Of a stretch of 64,000 bases of DNA, positions 11,814 to 21,657 are shown piece after piece. Each line of letters starts with the position of its first letter. The stretch's first letter is position 1. The DNA is from Aldrovandia affinis (lineage: Eukaryota; Chordata; Actinopteri; Notacanthiformes; Halosauridae). The translations under genes and the position numbers were made by a program. A model generated the notes under the pieces. It worked only from the letters and a program-made list of their open reading frames with translations. It was not told the DNA's origin and did no database searches. The DNA lies in contig JAINUG010000020.1 in assembly GCA_029706075.1 (NCBI GenBank), positions 2,743,625 to 2,807,624 on the forward strand. Reading direction: 5' to 3'.

Positions 11814-12239
11814 CTTCCCACCAATAAGAGCAGACTTACTACTTATAGTAAGTCAGTTCTCTATACACAAAGTAACAATCTACATATACAAAATTTTACA
11901 ATGGCGTACATAGTACTTTCACAAAATTGCTAAATTACGAAAAACAAAGTTGCCGTATACAGAAGGTGCAAAATTATAAACCTACGGCTACAATGCATCA
12001 TAATATACACGAGACAATGCGTTTGCCAACACATTGTCGGTACCCTTCTTGTGTTTCTTTTTCCTAACTTGTGGCAAAAACAATGCTGGAACACTCCTAC
12101 GTTTTCTTGTTACCCCTGGGTGATCAGTGTTCAGTTACAATAAGCTGTTCGCGTGACTGGCAGCTTAATCGAGGGCATATCTTTCACCTGCTCGCCCCAT
12201 TTCCGTGAATGGAATTCAGATTCACCTGCTCGGCTAAGC

Positions 12240-13996
12240 CTACAGGCGGGAACACATCAGGGGAGGATGCCGGATGTCGGGCGTAGCGCACGTTTTAGGT
12301 TGTTTCAAAACCTTGAGTACAGGTAGCACTTTACCACCTACTATATCGTTCCCCATGATAAAGGCTACACCTGGGACTGGTAAAACGGAACATGACTGAC
12401 TACTTTAAAATACCCAGAGACTAAATCGGTCTTAATATGCACTTTATGCAATGGAAGAGTTACAAAGCCCATTTCGATTCCCTGTACCATTACATTCGCA
12501 CCACCCGGAAGACGCATCTGATAAGGGCAAGACACCAGCCAACAGGAAGGATTACGGCGCACCAGTGTCTCTCAAAATCCATTGCCTTCTGATCCTTCGC
12601 TACACCAGATAGCGACACAAAACCCTCAAACATGAAGGCGTCGTAGCCAACGTCACCTCTGTCGCGGCTACTGGAGGACTGAGTAGTTTCTGAGACTACT
12701 TTAACGAAACCGGTAGGTCTTGGTGGGCTTGAGTTTTCCTCTTTAATTGAAAACAGTCAGCAATAACATGACCCACTTTATGGCAATAGAAACACTCTCG
12801 CTCTTCCTTGGAGCGTATCGGTGGAGAGTTCGGGCGTTTCAGCTGTGAGCTAACAGGTAAGTCATCATCAAAGCCTTCTCACGGGATGACACGAACACCG
12901 TTTTATGCGTGAGAGTAAACTCGTCAGCAAAGATGGCCGCCTCATTTAAGGGCGTAACCTTTTGCTCATTAAGGTATACCACACAACGCTCTGGTGTACA
13001 CTTTTAAATTCCTCCAACAAGACTAAATCTCGAAGAGAATCTAAATCCGTAGCCTTGCTAGCAGCACACCACTTATCAAACAGCATTCCCTTCTCCCTTG
13101 CAAACTCAACAAAGGACTGAGTCGGGACTTTTCGGTGGTTCCTAAATTTCTGTCTATATGCCTCCGGCACTAACTCATAAACACGCAGCACAGCAGCCTT
13201 CACAATTTCGTAATTCAAACTGTCCTCAAGAGACAAAGTAGCAGTAGCATCCTGCGCTTTACCGGAAAATTTGCACTGTAACAATGTTGTCCAAATGTCT
13301 TTCGGCCATTGAAGTGCGGTAGCGAGGCGCTCAAAAGTGCTAAAGTAGGTATCCACCTCTCTCATTAAAGGGAGGAAGAGCCACATGTCTCCTCACATCA
13401 TAGAGTCCAGTGAATGGTGTGGAGTACCTGAGACGGCTGTGGACACAACCGACTGTGCAGCAGCGTTCTGCAACTCCAATTGCCGCAGCTTGAAGGTAGT
13501 CTCTGCCTCAATCTCCATTTTCCGCAATGCCAATTTCTGTTCCTCAAGTTTCCTTACCTGGGCTCTCTCCTCTCTGTCCTTGGCTCTCTCCTGTATTTCT
13601 CTCTCCTGTTCTCTCTCCTGTGCTTCTAGCTGCAGGCGGGCCAAACGGACCTTCAACCTCGCCCCAACCATTGACCCAGAAGAGGTTGGTGGAGAGAACG
13701 CCTCAAACCTCGGCCGGGTAACCGGCGGCGTCTCCTCCTTTTCCTCCGATCCAGAGGAAGCCGTAGCACCCAACATCGGTTCAGCGTCCGGCACCAGGGA
13801 CGAAACAGGCGGATAAAGAGACCCAGCTCCACGAGCTTATCCCACCACGACCGAATCGAATCTCCTTTTTAACGAAGAGACCGGTAACAAAGACGCAGCA
13901 AATGCTCATGATCATTAATAAATCCGCCTTACGACACTGTTCAAAAATAACGATGGACGGTTCATTAATAAACATTTCCAAATCAAAATGTGAAGC
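12240..13996 (-). pseudogene. gag-protease gene of the Gmr1-like element, unit 2
   Basis: Same layout as unit 1, with the ATG at about 13996. The frame is broken at several sites: near 13860 and 13790 in the N-terminal part, near 13390 after the coiled coil, near 13000 in the SCAN-like end, and again in the protease around 12580-12400. It retains the protease C-terminus that unit 1 lost (FIMGNDIVGGKVLPVLKV-like, about 12350) and a stop at 12240. Most differences from unit 1 are small insertions or deletions, so the units diverged after duplication or recombination. It is not functional. Confidence 0.8.
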
Positions 13997-14180
13997 CATT
14001 GTCTTAATTGTTATATAGCTAGTTGTACTATACAACACTACACAACAATATTCACAGTAACACTAACAATAGCAACCACAAATAACAAGCGCAAGCACAC
14101 CCACGCGAACTAGCCTACTATTAAACACACTACCAATACTAACCTTTACAATATTATTCACACACACACAATCGCTCAAT

Positions 14181-14197
14181 CTCCGGGACGAGCCCCA
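14181..14197 (-). promoter_or_regulatory. putative tRNA primer binding site, unit 2
   Basis: TGGGGCTCGTCCCGGAG on the minus strand, next to the 5' LTR of the array. It is one G shorter than the unit 1 site and similar to a tRNA-Pro primer site. Confidence 0.5.
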
Positions 14198-14201
14198 TTT
14201 A

Positions 14202-14916
14202 TGTTCGAACCCGACGGCTTTTAGGGGTGCAGGAGACCGTAACATATTAGTGTAATTTGAATCGGGTCTTGAGCGAATTATGAGGGTAAATAATAAAGAC
14301 AAGGCAAGAGGGGCGGTGTTTATATACATATATTTACAAAACTTAGTGAGGCTATTTACAAAGGTGAAATACAAACACAAAGACAAGGCCAAGGGACACG
14401 GGTGTTGCCAAAGAAATGAACTTAGTAAAACAGAACGGGCTAGCTACAAACAAAAACTAAGATAGGCTGACTATCTAAACCTTTATACGAAATAAAAGTC
14501 TACCTATCTAATCTACACTAGCTACCCGTAAACAAAGGTACACAGATGGCAACCACCCCTTTCCTAATGTCTCTATACACAGGATTGACCTATCGATGAA
14601 GATGTATGGAGGCCTCCCTCTTACCTATCCCAAGGCCTAAGTGGGAACAAACAAACTTAACCATACACTTTCACTAACAAGTTTTCAAAGGTCACACACT
14701 CTGTCTCTCACGTTCAGCAAACAAACAGCAAAAGGGCAAAAAGGGATCTTGCAGGAGCAGTCATGGGGTTTTTATAGAAGGGCAGGTGATTGGAGGAGGC
14801 GGGACCAGGACACAGAAATGATTGACAGTAGGGAAGGCGAATAGAATGGCGGATGGCACTCCTACGGAACACGGAAACAGAGAAGACAAAAGCACACATA
14901 CACGTGGAACGTAACA
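14202..14916 (-). repeat. LTR, 5' copy of the array in coding direction
   Basis: 715 bp, window orientation TGTTCGAACCC...CGTAACA, followed by the TCCGA target duplication. In the coding direction this LTR would hold the promoter. Confidence 0.85.
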
Positions 14917-15336
14917 TCCGACATATTTAAATCTCTCCGGTCATAATGTCCGGTGAAAATAATTCCCTCTAAGCACAATGCGAAAAAGCGTAAGAAGTCA
15001 AATGATATGAGTCAGCAATAGGTTATTATTATTTATTTTTTTCTAATATTTTTTATTCTATTTTATTTGATTTCAAGTCGGCAGCAGCACGCCGTAATTA
15101 AAATGTTATGAGCCAGATAGGCCTACATGTTACTTTTTGTTTGTTTGCAAATAGTTTTTATTGTTTTATTTTATCTGAGAATATGTAGGCCTAAAGCTGA
15201 AGGAAATTCTTTGTGTTTACGTGTTGCCCCAACGAACGTAGGCTAGCGTAATATTTATTTATTTATTTTTAAAATAGCGTTATGCACGTGAGTCTATTGA
15301 CGGGACTTATTTTATTTGGAATTTAACCCTCTACCG

Positions 15337-15600
15337 CAGCGGTTCTCAAACTATGGGTCGCGACCCCACTTGGGGTCGCCAAAGGGTAATGGTGGGGTCG
15401 CCAAAAAATAAATGTAAAAAAACAAAAACTAACCATAAACCGGTCCGTGGTTGGGCACCGTTACGTGGGACAACTTCATGCCATTGCCATTCAATTTGAT
15501 GGGGTCGCGCTTTAGGTATGGGGTCGTGAATTTTCATTTATGTCGATTTTTTTCGACCCATGAAATGGGGTCGTGGAGTAAAAAAGTTTGAGAAACCCTG
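15337..15600. mobile_element. hAT MITE inside hAT element 2
   Basis: 264 bp with inverted ends CAGCGGTTCTCAAACT and AGTTTGAGAAACCCTG and internal GGGTCG-rich stems. It is flanked by the exact 8-bp duplication CTCTACCG (15329-15336 and 15601-15608). No coding capacity. Confidence 0.9.
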
Positions 15601-15849
15601 CTCTACCGCATGGTGTTGCCCTCAGGCAACAAACCACCTTTTCGGACCTCACACTGCCCCTTTAATGTTTTTAACACCGCTTTAAAAAACCGCGAAAAAC
15701 GCCGATATGGAAACACTGCAATCTAGCGGCAGGATGCCGTCATTTCGCGGGTCACAAAATCGACATGCATTGTGGGAGATGTCGTTTATGGTCACTGTAC
15801 GCTGTAAAGTAGCATAGACTTTTATTTTAAGACAATCACATGCCTTTTA

Positions 15850-15922
15850 AACTCTCGCGGGCCATATAAAATGACTTGGCGGGCGGATTCGGCCGCGGGC
15901 CGTGAGTTTGACACCTGTGCAA
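15850..15922. repeat. fragment of another hAT-type MITE end
   Basis: GCGGGCCATATAAAATGAC..GGGCGGATTCGGCC..GGGCCGTGAGTTTGACACCTGTG resembles the right end of a widespread fish hAT MITE. The matching left end was not found. Confidence 0.5.
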
Positions 15923-16869
15923 TAGAGGATAATGTATAAGCAAAAGTAGCCTACTTTTCAATAAAAATATTATAAATCTACATGCCTTGATGATGTCATT
16001 CTTTATATAGCCTGCCTATCAATAGTTTTTAAGCTCAATAAACACAGATAATATTTGACCGGAATTTGTCCGGGACATTGAAATCTTCCAGGACACGTTG
16101 ACTGGCACCATTTTTTTCTAACGGAAACTCTGGGTCAGACATCTCTTGATAAGGTTATCATGAATATAAAATGTGCACAATCTCCCGATCTCTCTCTTCC
16201 CATAGCAACCCAACTGACAAGCTAACTTGCTAACCACTAGCTATGCACCAGCCTAGACAGTTTGCTAGTGTCACTAGCTTGTTAGCATCGCTAGCTAGCT
16301 TGATATATTATAATGTTAACCACCATGTACCATGCAATATGTAGCCAGACATAAATTATACATCTAGCTAACACTTGCTGGCTACCCATGGCTAACCAGT
16401 CTTATATGCTCGTCGAGCTGTTTCATGTTATCTATCCAAACCAACTTGTAACACTAATTAACTAGAACCGCCACGCATATTTGACCCCAAATGCCAGAGT
16501 CGATGCCAACTGGCGTCTGCATCTGCATGCACTATCACTATCCGTGAAAGTGGGGCGGGGTTGGAAAACATGTTTTTTCTCAGCAACCGAGCAACTAATC
16601 AGAAAACGGATTTAGCAATGGAATCAGCATGAATTGTACATGCTAGCTAGTGTTTCTGGAGTCACTAAGTGGCGTTTTGAGAAATCGTGACATGAAAAGG
16701 CTCAGCAATGGCGGTTGTAGTGTTAATAGCTAGCTAGCTTGCTGGCTCACTCACTTCTTTAGCCACGGGCTACTACATGTATGATTGTTTTTATCATTAG
16801 TCTTTCCCTATGGCATTCAATATGTGTACAAGTTCAGATAAAATATTTACCTTGATGGACAGTCCGCAA

Positions 16870-16913
16870 ACTTGAAGAACTTGATGAACTTGATGAACTT
16901 GATGAACTTGATG
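16870..16913. repeat. short minisatellite, 9-bp unit
   Basis: The unit AACTTGATG is repeated about five times in hAT element 1. Confidence 0.85.
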
Positions 16914-17239
16914 GTCATGGAAGTGCCGAATTCTCAATAGCTGGCTGTGAGGCTGCGACCAGATACACGCATGCATCCACGTGTGCATGCATTCACTGCC
17001 TTGTCCAACCGACAGAGAGCGGGTCTAAAAATCACAAGTGTACTGTTGTTCTTTTTTAATGTTCTTTGAATCATGGATAAAGTATTTTGAGTATTTTGAA
17101 AATACAAAATTACTCCACCCTAAAGTATCTTGTTACAAATTACAGCCCTGTCAAATACAAATTACAAAATACTCAAAAGTAATTGAAATACGTATTTCAA
17201 ATACAAGTAACAGAAATACTGCTCATCTCTGGTTTGTAA

Positions 17240-17297
17240 GCAAGATCATATTTTACACACGGCTAAAGACCACACCTTTCATTCATTCATTCATTCA
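17240..17297. repeat. right arm of the intronic palindrome split by hAT element 1
   Basis: GCAAGATCATATTTTACACAC..GGCTAAAGACCACACC..TTCATTCATTC is the reverse complement of 6382-6434 with few mismatches. It starts directly after the hAT target duplication and ends about 35 bp from integrase exon 2. Confidence 0.8.
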
Positions 17298-17334
17298 CAT
17301 TTCCATCAACTAAAGACAAAATAGTTTTGCTTGC

Positions 17335-18018
17335 CCAGTTTTGCACATCATTCACGATGCCATGCCAGAAGAAGCGCTGATTGATCTTCCCCAGCATGCG
17401 CTTCACTCCGAAGTGGCCGGCGTGTACCTCGGTCAGTACTGCCTCCCTTTCCTCGTCCGACAGGATGACCCTTCTTGGTGGCATTCCATCCTTGGGCTTC
17501 AAATACATGCAACCGTCTAGAATATCAAAAATGGATTATAGACTGAGAACAATGACCAAGGCTTGTTAAAAAATGTACATTATTGCTTTATGGGTATGCA
17601 TCCCTGACTGGCTGGATACTATGGACCTGAGCCAGCTCGGAGGAGCTAAGACAGTTTGCTTTAGTGCCCAGACGTTTCTCTTGGACAATACAGTTTACAG
17701 TTATACAGTTCACTTATTTTGTGCCTATTTTTGCCTGTTTATTGCCAATTTCTAACTTTTTTGCCTTTTATTTTGTGTCTATGTTGTGCCTTTTGTTGGA
17801 TGCTGCTGGAACACCGAATTTCCCTTCAGGGATCAATAAAGTATCCATCTATATATCTATTTATCTATCGTTCTATCGACCTTTCTTTAACAAATCTTAC
17901 CCTGAAGCATGTATTTCTGTGCCCCTCTCCGGATAGAACGCTTCGTCCCCTCAGAGACACCCTCTTGGTATTTCTCTGCTCTGGACAGATAGAAAAAGAT
18001 GTCACTGAAGGATGCCAT
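17335..18018 (-). pseudogene. GIN1/Ginger-type integrase gene, exons 1-2
   Basis: Exon 1 runs 18018-17901 from ATG (MASFSDIFFYLSRAEKYQEG) to the donor GTAAGA. Exon 2 runs 17516-17335 after a CTAG acceptor and starts by completing an Asp codon. Together they encode a short N-terminal arm, then the HH half of the H2C2 zinc-binding domain (VHAGHFGVKRML, FFWHGIVNDVQNW). The CVPC half lies in exon 3, about 11 kb away. Exon 2 ends TGG followed by GCAAGC, so the intron appears to use a GC-AG junction. The motif order and the SIRRGAQKY segment match the GIN1/Ginger1 family, cellular or DNA-transposon relatives of Ty3/gypsy integrases. These two exons are intact. Whether splicing still works across the insertion is unknown, and exon 6 has a frameshift, so I class the gene as a probable pseudogene. 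Confidence 0.8.
17570..17885 (+). repeat. LINE-like 3' tail in integrase intron 1
   Basis: The segment ends with TGCTGCTGGAACACCGAATT then TTCCCTTCAGGGATCAATAA and a (TATC)n-like tract. This is a common teleost retroposon 3' end. It fills most of the 384-bp first intron. Confidence 0.65.
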
Positions 18019-18299
18019 ATCTATTATTATTATTATTATTATTAATAAATGTTAAACAGCTAACAATTTTTATTTCACTAGCAAGCAAGCAATAAATTAT
18101 TAGCTAACTAACTAGCTAACACTAGGCTAGTGCTAGTGATAGCTAGTTAGTTTCAGTAAAAGACTAAACGACTAGCTACTTCAAAATGAATCACTAACAC
18201 AATCTAAAATGTAAAACAATTAACAATATAAGCACAGTAGCCTATACAAAAGGAAATTATAAAGGTTATCTCGTGTAGTGGTCTGTCTCTGACGACAAT
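17990..18299. repeat. non-coding block duplicated at 20255-20435
   Basis: ATATCTATTATTATTA, CTAACACAAT.TAAAAT and AACAATATAAGCACAGTAGCC..GGTTATC..GTAGTG.TCTGTCTC.GACGACA occur here and at about 20265-20440. The left copy overlaps the 5' end of the integrase gene and is interrupted by the Harbinger element. A related block with GAATGCGAGC..TAATGTTGTCATAGCAACTAC lies at 19873-19935 and again at 25441-25500. Confidence 0.7.
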
Positions 18300-18613
18300 G
18301 ACTACGTTTACATGCACACCATATTCCTGTATTAATCGGAATAATGACAATATTCCGATTACGTATGAGTCATGTAAACGCCTTAACCCGATTGCCATAA
18401 CCCGATTAAGATCATATTCTGATTACTAAAAACCTGAATAAGACCCCTGGCATATGCCTGTATTAACCAGATTATTGGGTCATGTAAACATGTTAGTCGG
18501 AATATGCCCCTTAACGGAATATTAATTTACGTCTGCGCATGTTCATTTTGCAAGGAATCTGGGTAATTTAGCTTGGTTGCTATAGCAATAGCTTTAGCTA
18601 GCAATTTGGCAAC

Positions 18614-18835
18614 ATGGCGAAAAGCACTCAGAAAAGTAATCACTTCTGGAGCGAGGATGAGACAAATTTATGTATTCAAATCATGAAAGATCTAAATATC
18701 ATGGAATACATCGATGGGCTTAAAGCACCGCAATAGCGATATTTTAAAAGGGTGTGCGACAAACTCAAAGAAGCAGGTTTTGTGCGCACTGCTGACCAGG
18801 TCAAACATCGGTGGAAAACCCTCAAGGCAGCCTAG
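18614..18835 (+). pseudogene. Harbinger Myb/SANT-like DNA-binding protein, broken
   Basis: The reading starts at ATG (MAKSTQKSNHFWSEDETNLC) and shows the tryptophan-spaced trihelix/Myb pattern: FWSEDE, CDKLKEAGF and QVKHRWKTLKAA. An in-frame TAG after KAPQ (codon 41) interrupts it, and it stops at 18835. In intact elements this protein helps bring the transposase to the ends and nucleus. Confidence 0.7.
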
Positions 18836-18874
18836 TGTCGAGGGATGACCCTTAAAGCTAAGCTTGGCAAAAAC

Positions 18875-19584
18875 TTACCAGTATTTGTCATCCACCACTC
18901 CTTGAAGCACATAAGAGGGCCATCCTTTCCTATTAACAAAGTCCCTGTATCCATCACTGGGAGGCAATACAGGTATGTGGGTGCCATCCACACAGCCTAT
19001 GATTTGAGGAATGTAGTGGGCCTGTTCAAATCTCTCTGCAATTGCGCATGCTTCTTCAACAGTGGGTACTTTAATTAACTGACTGATAACGGAGCCTACC
19101 ATGCCGTGGCAGAACATGTAGACAAATTTCTTCACCGTACACTTGTGGACACCGAACTGATTCGCAACCACACGATACTCAGCACAACTTGCCAGTTTGT
19201 ACAGAACGATAGCAACGCGCATTGAAGAGGCACAGGCACACGTACTGTGTCTTGGGAAGGTTCCATAACCCTTTCCATCATTCGGCACAGTTTGTTGAAT
19301 GAGCCTCTCGACATGCGGAAATTTTCTCTCCACTCTGCATCCGTAAACTCTACCATCACTACTCTGTACCACCAGTCCTGGCTGCGAACTTTCATCCATA
19401 GTCTCCGGGGGGTTCTGATTGGCATAAATGGCATATTAACAAGTACCATAGCTCCATTTGCCATTTCCTCGCGTTCTCGTCTGCCATGGTTGAGGATGTG
19501 AATGAGAACGAGTGTTCTTGTTACATTATGATGTAGAAGTGCTAAGAAGACAACACAATATAACGCAAAAGCAAGCATTTTCAA
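18875..19584 (-). pseudogene. PIF/Harbinger (HARBI1-like) transposase, truncated and frameshifted
   Basis: The N-terminal half reads from 19584 (RRLWMKVRSQDWW, FTDAEWRENFRMSRGSFNKL). The frame shifts near 19220, and the second half reads MRVAIVLYKLASCAEYRVVA, a helix-turn-helix like VHKCTVKKFVYMF, and the first catalytic Asp in IGCVDGTHIPV. The reading ends at VVDDKYW just before a deletion junction. The later Asp and Glu of the DDE triad are absent. No transposition activity is expected. Confidence 0.8.
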
Positions 19585-20749
19585 GCCTTTTGTGGAAATG
19601 GGAATTACTGCAGGAAAATAACGCGCCTATTTATTCAGCTGAGTACCCAGAAAGCCCTTGCGCGCACTACATCGCTGGTTTATTCGAATATGCCGATTAA
19701 CATGTAAACGGGAATATTCCCGTAGCTCAACATTCTGCGGCGCATGTAAACACCTTATTCGGAATATTGCCTTAACCTGAATATGGACCTTAATCGGAAT
19801 ATGGTGTGCATGTAAACGTAGTCGTCTCCGTCTCCGTCTCCTGAGGTTAAAGCAGGACCGAGCAAAACTTATGAATGCGAGCTCATAATGTTGTCATAGC
19901 AACTACATTAAAATAATTTCGATGACATCACTCGGACACATTCCTGAACACCTGGACACATCCATATATTATATCCATATACAATTATGGGATGGATAGC
20001 TTGCTATGTATACAACAAATAACACTGCAAGGTTTAAAATGATGGTGTGTGTGTGTGAAAGAAATCAACTAGTCAATGGTATGACTTGTGGGTACTACAG
20101 TAAGTTAATATAGCAAACTAGTCCATCCCACGTTATGGCCTGTTATCTGTGAAATGAACTCTTGTAACGTTACCCACATGAGTTGAGCATAAACACTGTC
20201 GGTGACGTTAGCTAGCATTTACACTAGCTAGGAAACGCGAAGGCTACTCAAGGAATGTCAGGATATATGATATATCTATTATTATTATATGTGAAACAGC
20301 GAACAATTTTTTTTCCAATAGCATCACTAACACAATGTAAAATCTAAAACAATTAACAATATAAGCACAGTAGCCTATACAAAAAGGAAATTATAAAGGT
20401 TATCTGATGTAGTGATCTGTCTCCGACGACACGATGGACAGCTTTCATACACGTTGCGTGGCTAACAAATAAAAGGAGGATTAGCCTAGCAATACCCTGC
20501 TTGCTAGCTAGCTAACCTTCGAATGGCTAACGTCACCAAATGAAATCAAAATAATTATAAACCATATTACAGGTCTCCAGAATATTAAACAAACACTACG
20601 CAATAATTATATAAACAATAAAAGTTAAAATCTTACATTCGCCACATTAATTAATATAAAACAACGGGTGCTTAACATTTCACTACCTACCCCGGCAACC
20701 TCATGTAACTGGGCAGAGTAAAGGGGTCTCCATTGCTTGGACAAACTCG

Positions 20750-21207
20750 CTTAGCTAGCTTTGTTTGTTCCAGTTCGTTTATCATTTTGGTTAGTTATTT
20801 GCGTGTCACCACCGACATTGTTTTGCCTACGTTTGTGGAAAAAAATACCATAAACGTATTTCCGTATTTTGGGTCTCTTTCGCGCCTGCATTTGGTTCCA
20901 CCCCTACTACACTCCTGACAGAACTTTACAGGACGTCTTTGTAAAGTTGATTCTTGTTTTTGTTTATTATTAGAGTTCCTCTGTTTAGTTAAATCCGTGT
21001 TTTGGATTACGTTTTGGATTTGCTGCTTAGCTAGCTTTGTTTGTTCCAGTTCGTTTATCATTTTGGTTAGTTTGGTTAGTTATTTGCGTGTCGCCACCGA
21101 CATTGTTTTGCCTACGTTTGTGGAAAATAAATACCATAAACGTATTTCCGTATTTTGGGTCTCTTTCGCGCCTGCATTTGGTTCCACCCCTACTACACTC
21201 CTGACAA
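20750..21207. repeat. two direct copies of a 165-180 bp block, LTR-like
   Basis: GCTTAGCTAGCTTTGTTTGTTCC to CACCCCTACTACACTCCTGACA is found at 20750-20919 and 21027-21207, with about 107 bp between. The second copy has an extra GGTTAGTTT. Read on the minus strand the block starts TGTCAGGAGTGTAGTAGGGG and contains AACCAAATGCAGGCGCG, which looks like the start of a teleost LTR. It may be two partial solo LTRs or a local duplication. Confidence 0.6.
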
Positions 21208-21426
21208 TTGCACTACTGTTTTATTGCAATCTAGACAATTGTTGAATATTGAAAACATGATTTTACCAAAAGATGTTACAAACAGCCTACATTGTTTTAT
21301 TCAATGTGAAGACAAATAAAATAATTTTCTTTATACAAACAAGATTTGGTCTTCAAAAAAGTCTTTTTCCAAAAATGAGTCTTGAAAAGGGGGGGTCGTC
21401 TTATAATCGGGGTCGTCTTATATTCG

Positions 21427-21657
21427 GGTCAATACGGTATTATATTCGTAGCTAGGCAGCGAATTTAGCTGTACAGCTGAACAGACAATGCATACTGTTA
21501 TGTTCGTAGCTAGCTGGCTATATAATTATAATATAATGAGATATTATAATTCATATATTATGTTCGTAGCAAGGCAGCGAATTTAGCTGTACATCTGAAC
21601 AGACAATGCATACTGTTATGTCCGTAGCTAGCTGGCTATATAATTATAATATAATTG
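21427..21657. repeat. tandem duplication of about 120 bp interrupted by the L2 element
   Basis: TTCGTAGC..GGCAGCGAATTTAGCTGTACA.CTGAACAGACAATGCATACTGTTATGT.CGTAGCTAGCTGGC is present at 21445-21530 and 21564-21650. A partial third copy (GTAGCAAGGCAGCTAACTTAGCTGTACAGC) resumes at 25347, after the LINE. Confidence 0.75.

Larger units (their letters stand above)
7989..14916 (-). mobile_element. Gmr1-like Ty3/gypsy array: LTR - gag/protease - LTR - gag/protease - LTR
   Basis: Three LTRs of about 716 bp enclose two internal regions of about 2389 bp. The outer ends are TGTTACG and CGTAACA, flanked by the 5-bp duplication TCCGA (7984-7988 and 14917-14921), so the whole three-LTR array behaves as one insertion. 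Coding is on the minus strand. Each internal region encodes gag with a SCAN-like region, a CCHC knuckle and an aspartic protease, then jumps to a few codons of the RNase H end (DNVLANALSR) before the next LTR. RNase H as the last domain fits Gmr1-type elements, whose pol order is protease-integrase-RT-RNase H. Integrase and reverse transcriptase are absent from both units. Confidence 0.85.
7931..16132. mobile_element. hAT element 2, nested in hAT element 1
   Basis: Terminal inverted repeats CAGGGTTTCCGTTA and TAACGGAAACTCTG match at 13 of 14 positions. The flanking 8-bp duplication GGTCAGAC is exact (7923-7930 and 16133-16140). Without the LTR element, the MITE and their target duplications its own sequence is about 1.0 kb with no recognisable transposase, so it is a non-autonomous hAT. 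It contains the Ty3/gypsy array at 7989-14916 and the MITE at 15337-15600. Confidence 0.85.
6447..17231 (-). mobile_element. hAT element 1, 10.8 kb with nested insertions
   Basis: The element begins CAGATATGGGCA and ends TGCTCATCTCTG; the ends match as inverted repeats at 10 of 12 positions. It is flanked on both sides by the exact 8-bp duplication GTTTGTAA (6439-6446 and 17232-17239), as expected for hAT insertion. Subterminal DNA at both ends is rich in AATACAAAATAC-like words. Removing hAT element 2 and its target duplication leaves about 2575 bp, a normal size for an autonomous hAT, and that remainder includes a degraded minus-strand BED/hAT transposase at 7180-7826. The element lies in the intron between integrase exons 2 and 3. 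Confidence 0.85.
18300..19823. mobile_element. PIF/Harbinger transposon with divergent Myb-like and transposase genes, broken
   Basis: The ends are GACTACGTTTACATGCACAC and GTGTGCATGTAAACGTAGTC, a near-perfect inverted repeat that extends into GGAATATGG-type words. No clear 3-bp target duplication is visible. Inside are a plus-strand Myb/SANT-like gene and a minus-strand DDE transposase, the standard two-gene layout of the superfamily. It is inserted in a sequence present uninterrupted at about 20405-20435. Confidence 0.85.
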
